This document shows positions 14,210-22,532 of a DNA stretch of 33,622 nucleotides, piece after piece (the first letter of the stretch is position 1; the number at the start of each line of letters is the position of its first letter). Below the pieces are notes generated by a model. That model was not told the DNA's origin, did no database searches, and saw nothing but the letters and a program-made list of their open reading frames with translations. A program made the translations under genes and the position numbers. Source of the stretch: a virus. The stretch is from IMG/VR virus record IMGVR_UViG_3300017971_002399, positions 1-33,622 of that record. One strand, 5' to 3'.

Positions 14210-15481
14210 ATGGCAACGACAGCAAGTGCATGGTTGATGACGGGCGCTCGGGAGTATGAGGGGCGTGGTTTATACAGCCGTGATATTGTAAGCGATGTAC
14301 CGTTCGGTGTGGTGGACGGAACGCAACGGCGGGACGTATCAGAAGTGCTGGACCTTTTGGCGCTTGCCGATACGCCTTTTATCAATCGAATCGGGTGGGG
14401 GCCGGAATCCGGCGGGACGAATATCGAGTGGATTTCGGAAGACCTCGGACCTGGCAAACTAACTCAGGCGACCAGTACGGAATGTGCTCAGGCGAGTTTC
14501 GTGGTGACGAGTACGGATGGTATTACGGCTTCCCAGAGTTTGTATCAGGTCGTTGAGGGGAGTGTACTTTATAAGTATTGCTCGGAACAGGCCGCCAATA
14601 GTTATGGCGGACATGCTTTGGCGGTGGTAACGTCCACCCCGGCTGCCGGTGGAACGGGGGTCAGTGTTTTTATTTCCCTTATTTCGGCAGGACATGGGGC
14701 GAGCATTATGAGTCTTACCGGCTCTATTGTGTCCGGTGAGGTGTGGTATGTTCTCGGGGCGGTGGCGAATGAAGGCTCTGTGCCGAATACGCCGAACCCC
14801 AGGCAACGTCAGGTGCTTAGTAATGAGTTCATGATTTTGCGAAAGGATGTGCAGATTACCGGCACCATGAAGTCAACCGATATGTATGTGATCGGCAGGG
14901 AGGACAAGCATCAGATTTTGATGCGCCTGAAGGAACTTCAAAGAGAACGCGAGCGGATGGCCTTGTATTCCGCAAGGATTACCAAGACCAGTGCGCTTGC
15001 CGGGTTGATGAACGGTGTTCTGGGATTCCTTGGTACGCAGGGAGGGTCCAATGTGGATACCTCCACGACCAGCCTCACGGAATCGGCGGTCAATACGATG
15101 GTCAAGAAATTGTGGGAGCATGGTTCAAGAAATCTCACGATTTTCGGGCACATTGATCAGACTGCCAATTTTACCAAGTGGGATAAAAACCGGATTCGTA
15201 TGCGGGTGAATGACCGTACCGGCGGCGGATATGTCACGTCGTATCTCACAGAGGCGGGAATTGAGGTAGATTTGATTCCGATGGGTAATGTGCCGACGAA
15301 CCTCATGTTTGTTGTGAATACCGACAAGATAAAGCTGCGGGCCAAGCGAGGCCGCAAGGCGATTATGGAGAAGCTCGGTAAAATGGGTGACTTCGATGAT
15401 TGGCAAATTCTGTCGGAGTTCTCGATGGAAATGAAGGGGTACAACCTCTTCCAGCATGGGATGTTCACTCGACTGACCTAA
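14210..15481 (+). CDS. Major capsid protein (SU10/DUF5309-like)
   Basis: 423 aa, ATG 14210 after GGAGGA. An N-terminal arm with LLALADTPFINRIGWG leads to a core with VLSNEFMILRKDVQITGTMK, then the charged helix IGREDKHQILMRLKELQRER, GLMNGVLGFL, and the C-terminal HK97-type strands (GIEVDLIPMGNVPTNLMFVV; KIKLRAKRGRKAIMEKLG). This order matches the DUF5309/SU10-like major head proteins, in which a conserved Glu/Arg-rich helix precedes a Gly-Leu turn. It would form the icosahedral shell. A strong terminator follows at once, as expected for the most highly expressed gene. Confidence 0.87.
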   Translation: MATTASAWLMTGAREYEGRGLYSRDIVSDVPFGVVDGTQRRDVSEVLDLLALADTPFINRIGWGPESGGTNIEWISEDLGPGKLTQATSTECAQASFVVTSTDGITASQSLYQVVEGSVLYKYCSEQAANSYGGHALAVVTSTPAAGGTGVSVFISLISAGHGASIMSLTGSIVSGEVWYVLGAVANEGSVPNTPNPRQRQVLSNEFMILRKDVQITGTMKSTDMYVIGREDKHQILMRLKELQRERERMALYSARITKTSALAGLMNGVLGFLGTQGGSNVDTSTTSLTESAVNTMVKKLWEHGSRNLTIFGHIDQTANFTKWDKNRIRMRVNDRTGGGYVTSYLTEAGIEVDLIPMGNVPTNLMFVVNTDKIKLRAKRGRKAIMEKLGKMGDFDDWQILSEFSMEMKGYNLFQHGMFTRLT

Positions 15482-15502
15482 ACCTTTAACCAGGAGAAAG
15501 GA

Positions 15503-15533
15503 AGGGGAGCCGAATATTGGTTCCCCTTTTTTT
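15503..15533 (+). terminator. Intrinsic terminator after the capsid gene
   Basis: GGGGAGCC (15504-15511) pairs with GGTTCCCC (15519-15526; one G-U pair), loop GAATATT, followed by seven T (15527-15533). It should end most capsid transcripts. The next gene's ATG begins on the base right after the T run. Confidence 0.88.
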
Positions 15534-16805
15534 ATGAAAACACCAGAAAGAATAAATTACGAAGAGCAAGAGCATTTACATGGGATTATTCCGAAAAAGA
15601 GTTATGAATACGTCACCAATGTAAATGAAAGCACTATAAGAATTTTAGGGAAAACATGGACGGATAATCTTGAACGTAACAAAAGATATTGGAGAAAAAA
15701 TAGAAAGCTGCTCGATACGTTGGGGATCGGGAAAAACAAATGCGTGATCGGCATTGGTTCCGGTATGTCGTTCAATAAAAATAAGGACACGCTGAAACAG
15801 ATTTTAAATGAGGACGGCGTAAAAGATTGGCCGGATAGACGTTATATTACGATTGCCGCAAACCATCAGTTCAAGCCGTTGATGGACATGGGAATTATCC
15901 CCGACTTTGTTTTGCTGGTTGACGCTTCAGACGTGGTGATGGACCAGTTAACCAAAGGCATTCCGCAGATGGCAAAGCATGTGTCCCTGATTTGTGGGAT
16001 TCATTGTTCACCGAAAGTTATTGCGAAATGGACACGGCAAGGCCGCCCGGTTTTGTTTTACACAACTCCGATTGCCGAGTTTGACGATATGTTCAAAAAA
16101 ATTTACAACCGTGACCCCACAAAACATAAAATGGATTTAGGGGGCAATGTCCTGAACGGGGCTTGGATGGTTGGAATTACGCGCTTTCGCTCAAACGTGT
16201 TTTTTGGTGTCGGAAACGATTTGTCTTTCGAGTTGAAAGAGACAATTGAGGACCAGAGAAAGACGTATTACAGTGACGGGGATTACTCGACAAATGCGAA
16301 GGAAACCGGCACCGGGCGGGATGAGGCAGCCAGTGAAAAAAAGTGGGCCGGATTTTCACTTACGCGCAGATCAGTATGGTTGCCGGGAGAGAGTCAAAAA
16401 GGATTGAATCGGTATAATATATCACTGGATACTGTGGGAACGAACCATACGCTTTGGGTATATAAAACGTGGTTGGAGGCAACGATACTCGGCCAGCTTT
16501 CAACAAATGGTCATTTTCATTATTTCAACTGTTCCGAAGGCGGCATCTTGGGGGTAATGGCAAAAGAGGATGATGATGAGTCCTTAAAACGGGATTCTAA
16601 TTGGTTTATGTTGGACCAAGTGGCTGTAAATAAAAATTCGGGTGCCGCCATGTATCACACGGCGATGCTCGAAGATGCACACAAAGTCTATTTAAAAGCG
16701 AAGGAGATGCAAAGATGGCCAAACGCGGCAATCCGTACCGATGTCCAAGATGCGGGGGTTTTGGTGGGAACGGGCCGGAACACTATTGCGCAAAATGTCA
16801 TATAG
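15534..16805 (+). CDS. DUF115/MAF-like protein (MptE-like fold, possible glycosyltransferase)
   Basis: 423 aa. Residues 71-81 (VIGIGSGMSFN) and 123-133 (PDFVLLVDASD) plus NCSEGGILG around 332-340 are the three signature blocks of the DUF115/6-hydroxymethylpterin-pyrophosphokinase-like fold. This fold is shared with the Maf proteins thought to transfer nonulosonic (pseudaminic or legionaminic) acids to flagellin. In a phage with other sugar genes, a glycosyl-transfer role is attractive. The ATG lies immediately after a terminator with no normal ribosome site; the nearest purine run is at 15492-15503, before the hairpin. Its last 30 codons overlap the next gene. Confidence 0.7.
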   Translation: MKTPERINYEEQEHLHGIIPKKSYEYVTNVNESTIRILGKTWTDNLERNKRYWRKNRKLLDTLGIGKNKCVIGIGSGMSFNKNKDTLKQILNEDGVKDWPDRRYITIAANHQFKPLMDMGIIPDFVLLVDASDVVMDQLTKGIPQMAKHVSLICGIHCSPKVIAKWTRQGRPVLFYTTPIAEFDDMFKKIYNRDPTKHKMDLGGNVLNGAWMVGITRFRSNVFFGVGNDLSFELKETIEDQRKTYYSDGDYSTNAKETGTGRDEAASEKKWAGFSLTRRSVWLPGESQKGLNRYNISLDTVGTNHTLWVYKTWLEATILGQLSTNGHFHYFNCSEGGILGVMAKEDDDESLKRDSNWFMLDQVAVNKNSGAAMYHTAMLEDAHKVYLKAKEMQRWPNAAIRTDVQDAGVLVGTGRNTIAQNVI

Positions 16806-16939
16806 CAATAGTCGGCACGGACCATATCAGCAAAAGTTATATCGGCCAACCATTATGGTGTGAGCGGGAGTTTATCCCGAAGAGCGATAAATTTGGCATG
16901 GAAAGGGACAAGTTCGGTTATGAACACGACGAAATTTGA
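16715..16939 (+). CDS. Zinc-ribbon protein, 74 aa, overlapping the previous gene
   Basis: ATG 16715 follows AAGGAG at a good distance, inside the last 91 nt of the DUF115 gene in a different frame. The 74-aa protein begins with a double knuckle, RCPRCGG and YCAKCH, a clear zinc ribbon, then a Tyr/Lys/Glu-rich tail. No catalytic domain. Such ribbons often bind nucleic acid or act as protein clips. The strong ribosome site supports it as real despite the unusual overlap. Confidence 0.6.
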   Translation: MAKRGNPYRCPRCGGFGGNGPEHYCAKCHIAIVGTDHISKSYIGQPLWCEREFIPKSDKFGMERDKFGYEHDEI

Positions 16940-17222
16940 TTATGACGATATCCGAAAGCATGTTGAGGCGGTCCAGAACGACATTGCAAAGCGGGAAAAA
17001 AAAAATGAACTTTTGGACCCGTTGTTGACCGGGACTTGTGTTCGATGCGGACAGCCATTGATTGACATCAATCAACCGCTCAAAATGTGCAGTCAATGTC
17101 TCAGGGATACAGGACATGATGTTTACGAGATGAGTAAGCGCAAGCGCAAGGCACAAGAAAAGAACAAGAAAATGCCGGCGCGTCATGTGCTTCATATCAA
17201 CCAGATAAAGACAATCGGATGA
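16920..17222 (+). CDS. Zinc-ribbon protein, 100 aa
   Basis: ATG 16920 lies 20 nt inside the previous gene. A helical N-terminal half (DDIRKHVEAVQNDIAKRE) is followed by two CxxC pairs (CVRCGQ and CSQC) and a very basic end (KRKRKAQEKNKK). It contains a run of ten A at 16996-17005, a possible slippage point. Its stop overlaps the methyltransferase start (ATGA at 17219-17222). Function unknown; the basic tail suggests nucleic-acid or membrane contact. Confidence 0.6.
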   Translation: MNTTKFDYDDIRKHVEAVQNDIAKREKKNELLDPLLTGTCVRCGQPLIDINQPLKMCSQCLRDTGHDVYEMSKRKRKAQEKNKKMPARHVLHINQIKTIG

Positions 17223-18016
17223 ACTGTATCATTTGCGGGAAAGAAAACTGGGACCAGGTGTTCAGCTACGCAAGGCCGGACCAATATGAATTGTGGTGCG
17301 GCCTGAAGGGGATGCTGCGGTTCTGGTATCGGTGTAAGGACTGCGGGTTTTATCAGGCATGGCATAGCTATGACCCGGACGAATTGGCACCTGTTTACAA
17401 ATCCGGGTATCGGGACACGGGATTCAGGAACGAAAGCATCAGTGAGGTGTTTCATCGGATTCTAAGTTTAGGGGACAAAAGCGAGAACAGTCACCGGCTT
17501 AAATGGTTCAAGGAACATATCGGCAACGGTGTCGGCAAGGTGTTGGACATTGGTTCCGGGTTCGGTATTTGGCCGTGGGCTTTGAAAACGGAAGGGTGGG
17601 AGGTTGAGTGTGTTGAACCTAATAAAGAAAGTGTTGATTTTATTAGTCATGAGCTTGGGTTGCCTTGTCATTCCGGGTTTTTTCGCTCTTGTATGGACGG
17701 CGACTGGGATGTTGTTTCTATTGTTCATGTTCTTGAACACATTAAAAATCTTGACGAATTTTTATTTAAGGTCCGTACCGGATTGAATGAGTCCGGGCGG
17801 GTATTCATAGAAGTCCCTGACGCTTGCGAGTTTGGATATTTGCCGAAAGAGCATGATGAGTTCAACAGTTGTCACCTTTACTTTTTCGATTTGTCGTCGT
17901 TAAACAGACTGCTTAATAAGTCCGGCTTGGAAATTATGGACGCACATAGAATCTTTTACAATGAGAGAAGGCTTTCGAGGATGATGGTGATATGCAAAAA
18001 GCAGTCCCGACAATGA
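17219..18016 (+). CDS. Class I SAM methyltransferase with N-terminal zinc knuckle
   Basis: 265 aa. Cys3/Cys6 and Cys39/Cys42 form a zinc-binding head. The Rossmann-type methyltransferase begins with VLDIGSGFG at 108-116 and has the VLEH motif at 171-174, placing it in the Methyltransf_23-like group that often acts on sugars or lipids. The zinc head plus this fold echoes the sugar C-methyltransferase at 7858, but the C-terminal KGN domain is missing, so O- or N-methylation of a glycan or small molecule is as likely. It overlaps the next gene by 25 nt. Confidence 0.8.
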   Translation: MNCIICGKENWDQVFSYARPDQYELWCGLKGMLRFWYRCKDCGFYQAWHSYDPDELAPVYKSGYRDTGFRNESISEVFHRILSLGDKSENSHRLKWFKEHIGNGVGKVLDIGSGFGIWPWALKTEGWEVECVEPNKESVDFISHELGLPCHSGFFRSCMDGDWDVVSIVHVLEHIKNLDEFLFKVRTGLNESGRVFIEVPDACEFGYLPKEHDEFNSCHLYFFDLSSLNRLLNKSGLEIMDAHRIFYNERRLSRMMVICKKQSRQ

Positions 18017-18654
18017 TGGTAAGATTAAATACAGCGGAAGGATTTATAGTAGATTTACCTCTTATGGGTCAACGGTTTTTGCACAGGGATTCAGGGAAAG
18101 CCTCACTGGATTTTACGGTTTATACCGAATGGTCTATTCTGGAAGCACTGGCAAAACCTATCTTGTTTTTTAATCCGTTTTGTGTGGTCGAGCTTGGCGC
18201 GGGAAAATCGACGGTTGGTTTGGCAAAGGCGGCACAAGAAATGGGTGTGACATTGCACACGGTAGATAAAAGGCCGGACAAAAAAGTGCAATATTTTGAA
18301 AACCATATCTACCACCACATGCTGACCGAAGAGTTTATGGATGATTTTGACGACACGCCTGCCCTGGTTTTGATTGATGCCGATCACTCGTATGAGATGA
18401 GCAAGCGGGAGTTCGAGTTTTTTTACAAAAAGCTGGTAATCGGTGGGGTGATATTTTTGCATGACACGTTCCCCCCACACGAGTTTTATTTAAGACCCAC
18501 GGGATGCGATGATGTTTACAAATTGCGCCGGGAGATAGAGGACAGGCGGGATGAGTTGGATTGTGATGTGTTTACCTGGCCTTACACGGCGCAGTTTATG
18601 GGTTTGACGATGGTAATCAAGAAAGACCCGGAAAGACCATACTTTGGAAGGTAG
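17992..18654 (+). CDS. Class I SAM methyltransferase (Methyltransf_24-like)
   Basis: 220 aa, ATG 17992. The SAM-binding loop VVELGAGKS lies at 65-73, an acidic residue ends the next strand (HTVDKRPDKK), and LVLIDADHSYEMSKREFEFF followed by GGVIFLHDTF is the pattern of the Methyltransf_24 / cephalosporin-hydroxylase-like group seen in surface-glycan loci. The same fold appears fused to the glycosyltransferase at 30820. Likely methylates a sugar or a similar acceptor; the substrate cannot be read. Confidence 0.78.
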   Translation: MQKAVPTMMVRLNTAEGFIVDLPLMGQRFLHRDSGKASLDFTVYTEWSILEALAKPILFFNPFCVVELGAGKSTVGLAKAAQEMGVTLHTVDKRPDKKVQYFENHIYHHMLTEEFMDDFDDTPALVLIDADHSYEMSKREFEFFYKKLVIGGVIFLHDTFPPHEFYLRPTGCDDVYKLRREIEDRRDELDCDVFTWPYTAQFMGLTMVIKKDPERPYFGR

Positions 18655-18657
18655 ACA

Positions 18658-19599
18658 ATGAAACTGATAAATCCTGAAGTCCGAATCGAAACCACGAGCT
18701 TTTGCAATTATAACTGCAAGATTTGTCCACGGGACAAAATGACACGCCCGAAAGTGACAATGGACTTTGATCATTTCATGGACCTTGCGATGCAGGCGGA
18801 AGAGCTAGGGGCCACCCTGATTTCGCTGTTCGGATACGGGGAGCCATTGATGGATAAAACTTTGCCGGAAAAGATTGAGATATGCAGTGAGTTGGGGCTC
18901 GATACTTTTATCACGTCAAATGCTTCACTGCTTGATGTGGAGATGTATAAAAAGCTGCGCGATGCCGGGTTGAGCGAAGTTCGTATATCTCATCATGCGT
19001 TAAAGCCGGATAACTACGAGGACGTTCACGGGTGCGGGTTCGATTATGACAACATTGTACTGCGGAACATTTACAATTTTATCGCCTGCAACCGGACGGA
19101 CGGCGGAAACATAAAAATAGGGATTACGGTCATTCCCATGCACGGTGAAAGCGTAGATGATATCCGGACGGCTTGGGAGCATAATGGGGTGGATTATCTG
19201 GAAATATGGAAGCCCCATAATTGGGCGTATGGAAGACAATACCGGGATGTTAAAATCAAGAAGCGTACCTGCGGGAGACCTCATAGGGGGCCGATACAAA
19301 TCAATGCGGACGGAAAGATGATGGTATGTTGTTTTGATTTTGATGCACACATGACTGTCGGGGATACCTACCAGGACAGCATTGAAAATATTTTAAAAGG
19401 TGACACATTCAAAAAGATTCGTATTGCACATGAAACGGGCATGGTGGACGGATTGCCGTGCGAGCATTGCGACCAACTGAACATCGAGGATGAAAACCCC
19501 CTGCTGTATTCGAGCAGGGACCAAACAAAAACAATCGGATGTACTTCAAGTACGAAATTTAAATTGGAGGATATTAAAGATGGCACTAACACTGAGTGA
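18658..19599 (+). CDS. Radical SAM enzyme with SPASM-type C-terminal domain
   Basis: 313 aa. The [4Fe-4S] cluster motif CNYNCKIC gives Cys16, Cys20 and Cys23, followed by a radical-SAM GYGEPLMD-type block. The C-terminal Cys205, Cys224/Cys225 (MVCCFDFD) and Cys268/Cys271 (CEHC) form an auxiliary-cluster region of SPASM or Twitch type. Such enzymes modify peptides (RiPPs, quinohaemoproteins), tRNA or sugars by radical chemistry. The gene ends by overlapping the small protein at 19580 by 20 nt, so that protein could be a substrate; this is only suggested by coupling. Confidence 0.85.
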   Translation: MKLINPEVRIETTSFCNYNCKICPRDKMTRPKVTMDFDHFMDLAMQAEELGATLISLFGYGEPLMDKTLPEKIEICSELGLDTFITSNASLLDVEMYKKLRDAGLSEVRISHHALKPDNYEDVHGCGFDYDNIVLRNIYNFIACNRTDGGNIKIGITVIPMHGESVDDIRTAWEHNGVDYLEIWKPHNWAYGRQYRDVKIKKRTCGRPHRGPIQINADGKMMVCCFDFDAHMTVGDTYQDSIENILKGDTFKKIRIAHETGMVDGLPCEHCDQLNIEDENPLLYSSRDQTKTIGCTSSTKFKLEDIKDGTNTE

Positions 19600-19858
19600 G
19601 AATTTTAGGTGGACTGCTGGAGGCAGGGCGTTTCGGATGTATAGTATTACACATGATGAAGCCACATCAACGGTTTATGCGGTGAGTATGGATTTGGATT
19701 ATATCGAAGGATTTATTGATGGAGGAACCCATTACACGAGTGCGCCGGGAGCGTTAAGCTATTGTGCTTGCACATTGGCTGCTGACCATAAATCCATCAC
19801 ATTGAGCATTCCGGCAAAAGCGTCTAGCGTTACTCAGTTGCTTGTGATGGGCTGGTAA
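19580..19858 (+). CDS. Small beta-rich protein, 92 aa
   Basis: ATG 19580, with GGAGG at 19566-19570 and its start inside the radical SAM gene. The 92-aa product is rich in Thr, Ser, Ala and Tyr with alternating strands, in the style of virion decoration or head-joining proteins. It has two close Cys (YCACTL). Its tight coupling to the radical SAM gene makes it either a modified substrate or simply the first gene of the connector block. No family recognised. Confidence 0.6.
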   Translation: MALTLSENFRWTAGGRAFRMYSITHDEATSTVYAVSMDLDYIEGFIDGGTHYTSAPGALSYCACTLAADHKSITLSIPAKASSVTQLLVMGW

Positions 19859-19870
19859 AAGGAGGCTTTC

Positions 19871-20572
19871 ATGGCTCTTACGGATAGCTGGACAAATAAG
19901 GATGCGCTTGCGTTCACGGCGGGCACCCTCACTGATATTTCTGCTTGCGTAACGGAAGTTGAGAGCAAATTAAAACGTGGGACGCTGAGTGCATCGACCA
20001 CTCCAACTTCAAACCAAGTAAGAAATTGGTTGGTCCGTGCAAAACAGGAGCTTGCCGAAGCAAGGAATTATAGTTGGCGAAGGCAGTTTGTCACGCTGAC
20101 TTGTACGGGCGGGACTTCTGTTTATGCGTGCCCTGCCGATTTCGGGGGGGCGGCGGGACCGTTGCGGGATTTGACGAACGATAGAGTGGTTCATATTACA
20201 AGCCCGCATCAGTTTGATTTGCTATACCCGGACCTTGCCGAAGTAAGCAACGGGCAAGTTGCGCTTGCCACGGTAAGGGATCGGGAGTTATGGCTGGCAC
20301 CTGCGCCGGACGGAGCCGACGTTTTTGAGTGGGAGATATACCGGACGGGTGACGATGACACCTCGACTGATTTTTCGTGGTTGCCACAGATAGAACGGTT
20401 CCGGTGTTGTGATTTTGCACTGGCCGAGTCTTTTGAGGCATTGCATGACTTTGAAAAAGCAGCCTATTATCGTTCTAAATGGGAGTATGGCTTGGGTAAA
20501 TCAAAAGTTGCCGACGGCAAAAAGAAGTGGACAACTATGGGTTATCGCGCAAGGAGCGTCTTTCAGGCATGA
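19871..20572 (+). CDS. Head-tail adaptor / connector protein
   Basis: 233 aa, ATG 19871 after GGAGG. Two helical regions flank a beta part: TSNQVRNWLVRAKQELAEAR near the start and FRCCDFALAESFEALHDFEKAAYYRSKWE near the end. This plan and its position after the capsid and before a large beta-rich tail protein fit the podophage adaptor (tail tubular A/SU10-type) that docks on the portal. The C-terminal Lys-rich tail overlaps the next gene's start by 4 nt. Confidence 0.72.
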   Translation: MALTDSWTNKDALAFTAGTLTDISACVTEVESKLKRGTLSASTTPTSNQVRNWLVRAKQELAEARNYSWRRQFVTLTCTGGTSVYACPADFGGAAGPLRDLTNDRVVHITSPHQFDLLYPDLAEVSNGQVALATVRDRELWLAPAPDGADVFEWEIYRTGDDDTSTDFSWLPQIERFRCCDFALAESFEALHDFEKAAYYRSKWEYGLGKSKVADGKKKWTTMGYRARSVFQA

Positions 20573-22188
20573 TAGGGAAAATCGTTTACAAGCCTTTGCT
20601 TGGGATAAAGTCGAATGTGCCGCATAATGACGGCTCTTTATTCCAATCTATGGGCGAGAATGTGTTTGCCGTTCATGCCGTTGATTCATTGAACATTGGG
20701 CATAGCCGCCCCAGGAACACTGCAAAAAAGTCATTGGGGCGGCTTGTTTATTCAAGCTCTGCAACACCTACGACAACGTATTGTGTGGGGATGTTCGAGT
20801 TGTTTGACGGCACGAACAGAGTTCCGTGGATTATGATGGTGGACGGTGGGGGCGGGAGCGGCAGGCTATTTAAGTATAGCACGCGAGCGCCCACGCGAAT
20901 TAGTGATGTGGTGGACCATGATGGAGCGGTTGAGTTCCGGGACGATGCGACATTTCTTTGGTCGGCAATTCGGTATGGCAGTTATATGGTGTTCACGGAT
21001 TTTGCCGAACACACGCCGTACAGTGTAGACCATGACGACACGACATGTGAGAAAGCAATCGCAGCAGGCACCGAGTTTAAATTCAGATACTTGGAAAGTT
21101 TTCAGCGCAGGATTATCGGGGCTTACTCAGACCAAACGAACGGGCACCTGGAAATCCGGTGGAGCGGCGCGAATCAAACATGCCAAACTGACCTCGAATT
21201 TGCAGCGGCGAATCAGTTGTTTCGGGGAAATGACGATCCGATTACCGGCATAAAAAGGATGGGATTTAATTCGTGTTGCTTGTATGGGGATCATAGCATT
21301 GACCGGATTGTGTATTACCCGAATTATACCACACCGTTTGGTTTGACCAACATGATATCGAACGAAGGAGCGGCAAATCATCATTCTATTGTAGATGTCG
21401 GGGGACGACATTTTCTATTTAATTCAAATTATGGTTTTTGTGAGTACCGGGGCGGTTTGGAGTTCCCGCATGGTGGAAGGCCGATATCCGAAGCGATTGA
21501 GGATAAAATTTCACTAATTGACAGCACATATTACAAAATGATTGTCGGGAAATTTATCCCGACATTAAAAGAGATTTGTTGGACGGTCCCGGCGGATGGC
21601 GGTAGCACGAACAATGAACTTTGGTTTTACAGTATTGAAACGGGAAATTGGCGTGTAGAGAATAAGGCAGCCAGTTTTATTGATAATTGGATTTTAAATT
21701 CCGGCTTGACCTGGACGGAGCTTATCGCGCTTGGATATTCGACATGGCAGGATGTAATTGATGCCGGTCTAACATGGTCGGATTTTGTGTCGTTTGTTCC
21801 GTCGCTTGTTATGTCGAGCGCGGATGGTCATGTGTATGAATATGCAAGCGAACAGGATGATGAACAAACGTATGAATCATACCGAATAGAGCCGATTCTA
21901 CCGAATAATGATAGACGGTCCATGCTGGAAGAGATTTGGTTTGGACTAACCGAAGTCGGGAGTTTTAATCTTACGGTCTATTATCGAGGGGGTGACACGG
22001 TAGGGGAAGTTGAGGCGGCAACCTGGGAAAGCCTTGGCACGGTGTCCTGTGACAGCCCGGATTATCCGGTGGTACGATGCGGGAAAAATAATTTTTACCA
22101 TCAAATCAAGTGGGGCAGCAACCAAAGTAATGACAGGTTCGGGGTAAACGAGATTGTGTTCAAGTATGCTACGGGAGAGCGATTCTAA
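20569..22188 (+). CDS. Beta-propeller-like tail/nozzle protein
   Basis: Most likely start is ATG 20569 with AAGGAG at 20551-20556, giving 539 aa; an upstream GTG at 20527 would add 14 residues. The protein consists of repeated beta segments with blade-like motifs (GRLVYSSS, WIMMVDGGG, IRYGSYMVFTDF, SRPRN, GDHSIDRIVYYPNY), as in the beta-propeller tail proteins that follow the adaptor in podophages (P22 gp10-like/nozzle). It should form part of the short tail tube. The class is inferred from position and composition. Confidence 0.7.
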   Translation: MIGKIVYKPLLGIKSNVPHNDGSLFQSMGENVFAVHAVDSLNIGHSRPRNTAKKSLGRLVYSSSATPTTTYCVGMFELFDGTNRVPWIMMVDGGGGSGRLFKYSTRAPTRISDVVDHDGAVEFRDDATFLWSAIRYGSYMVFTDFAEHTPYSVDHDDTTCEKAIAAGTEFKFRYLESFQRRIIGAYSDQTNGHLEIRWSGANQTCQTDLEFAAANQLFRGNDDPITGIKRMGFNSCCLYGDHSIDRIVYYPNYTTPFGLTNMISNEGAANHHSIVDVGGRHFLFNSNYGFCEYRGGLEFPHGGRPISEAIEDKISLIDSTYYKMIVGKFIPTLKEICWTVPADGGSTNNELWFYSIETGNWRVENKAASFIDNWILNSGLTWTELIALGYSTWQDVIDAGLTWSDFVSFVPSLVMSSADGHVYEYASEQDDEQTYESYRIEPILPNNDRRSMLEEIWFGLTEVGSFNLTVYYRGGDTVGEVEAATWESLGTVSCDSPDYPVVRCGKNNFYHQIKWGSNQSNDRFGVNEIVFKYATGERF

Positions 22189-22532
22189 TGTTTCTTGAAG
22201 CACCTCCCAAAACGGATAACGTGCAGGATTTATACTTATGGTGTCACACCCTTTGGTTGAAATTGCAAGAGGAACGATACAGCGGAAACGCGACATGGGA
22301 CCCCGGCAGCATTGATGACGGTAATGAAGAGGCGAAAGAGGTTACGGTAACGGGAGCGGCATTGGGCGACCATGCCATAGCCGCTTTTTCCTTGGATGTT
22401 TCGGATTTGGTTTTGGATGCACAGGTAACGGCGGCAAATACCGTGACCTGTATTTTGGCAAACAACACGGGCGTGGCGGTTGACTTAGGTTCGGGAACCG
22501 TTTACGTCAGGGTATTTAAGAGGACAACGTAA
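22188..22532 (+). CDS. Small tail protein with beta-sandwich end, 114 aa
   Basis: Start overlaps the previous stop by 1 nt. A short helical N-terminus (NVQDLYLWCHTLWLKLQEE) leads to a beta domain ending ILANNTGVAVDLGSGTVYVR, a pattern found at the ends of many phage tail proteins. It likely sits in or on the tail. No sharper assignment is possible. Confidence 0.6.
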   Translation: MFLEAPPKTDNVQDLYLWCHTLWLKLQEERYSGNATWDPGSIDDGNEEAKEVTVTGAALGDHAIAAFSLDVSDLVLDAQVTAANTVTCILANNTGVAVDLGSGTVYVRVFKRTT

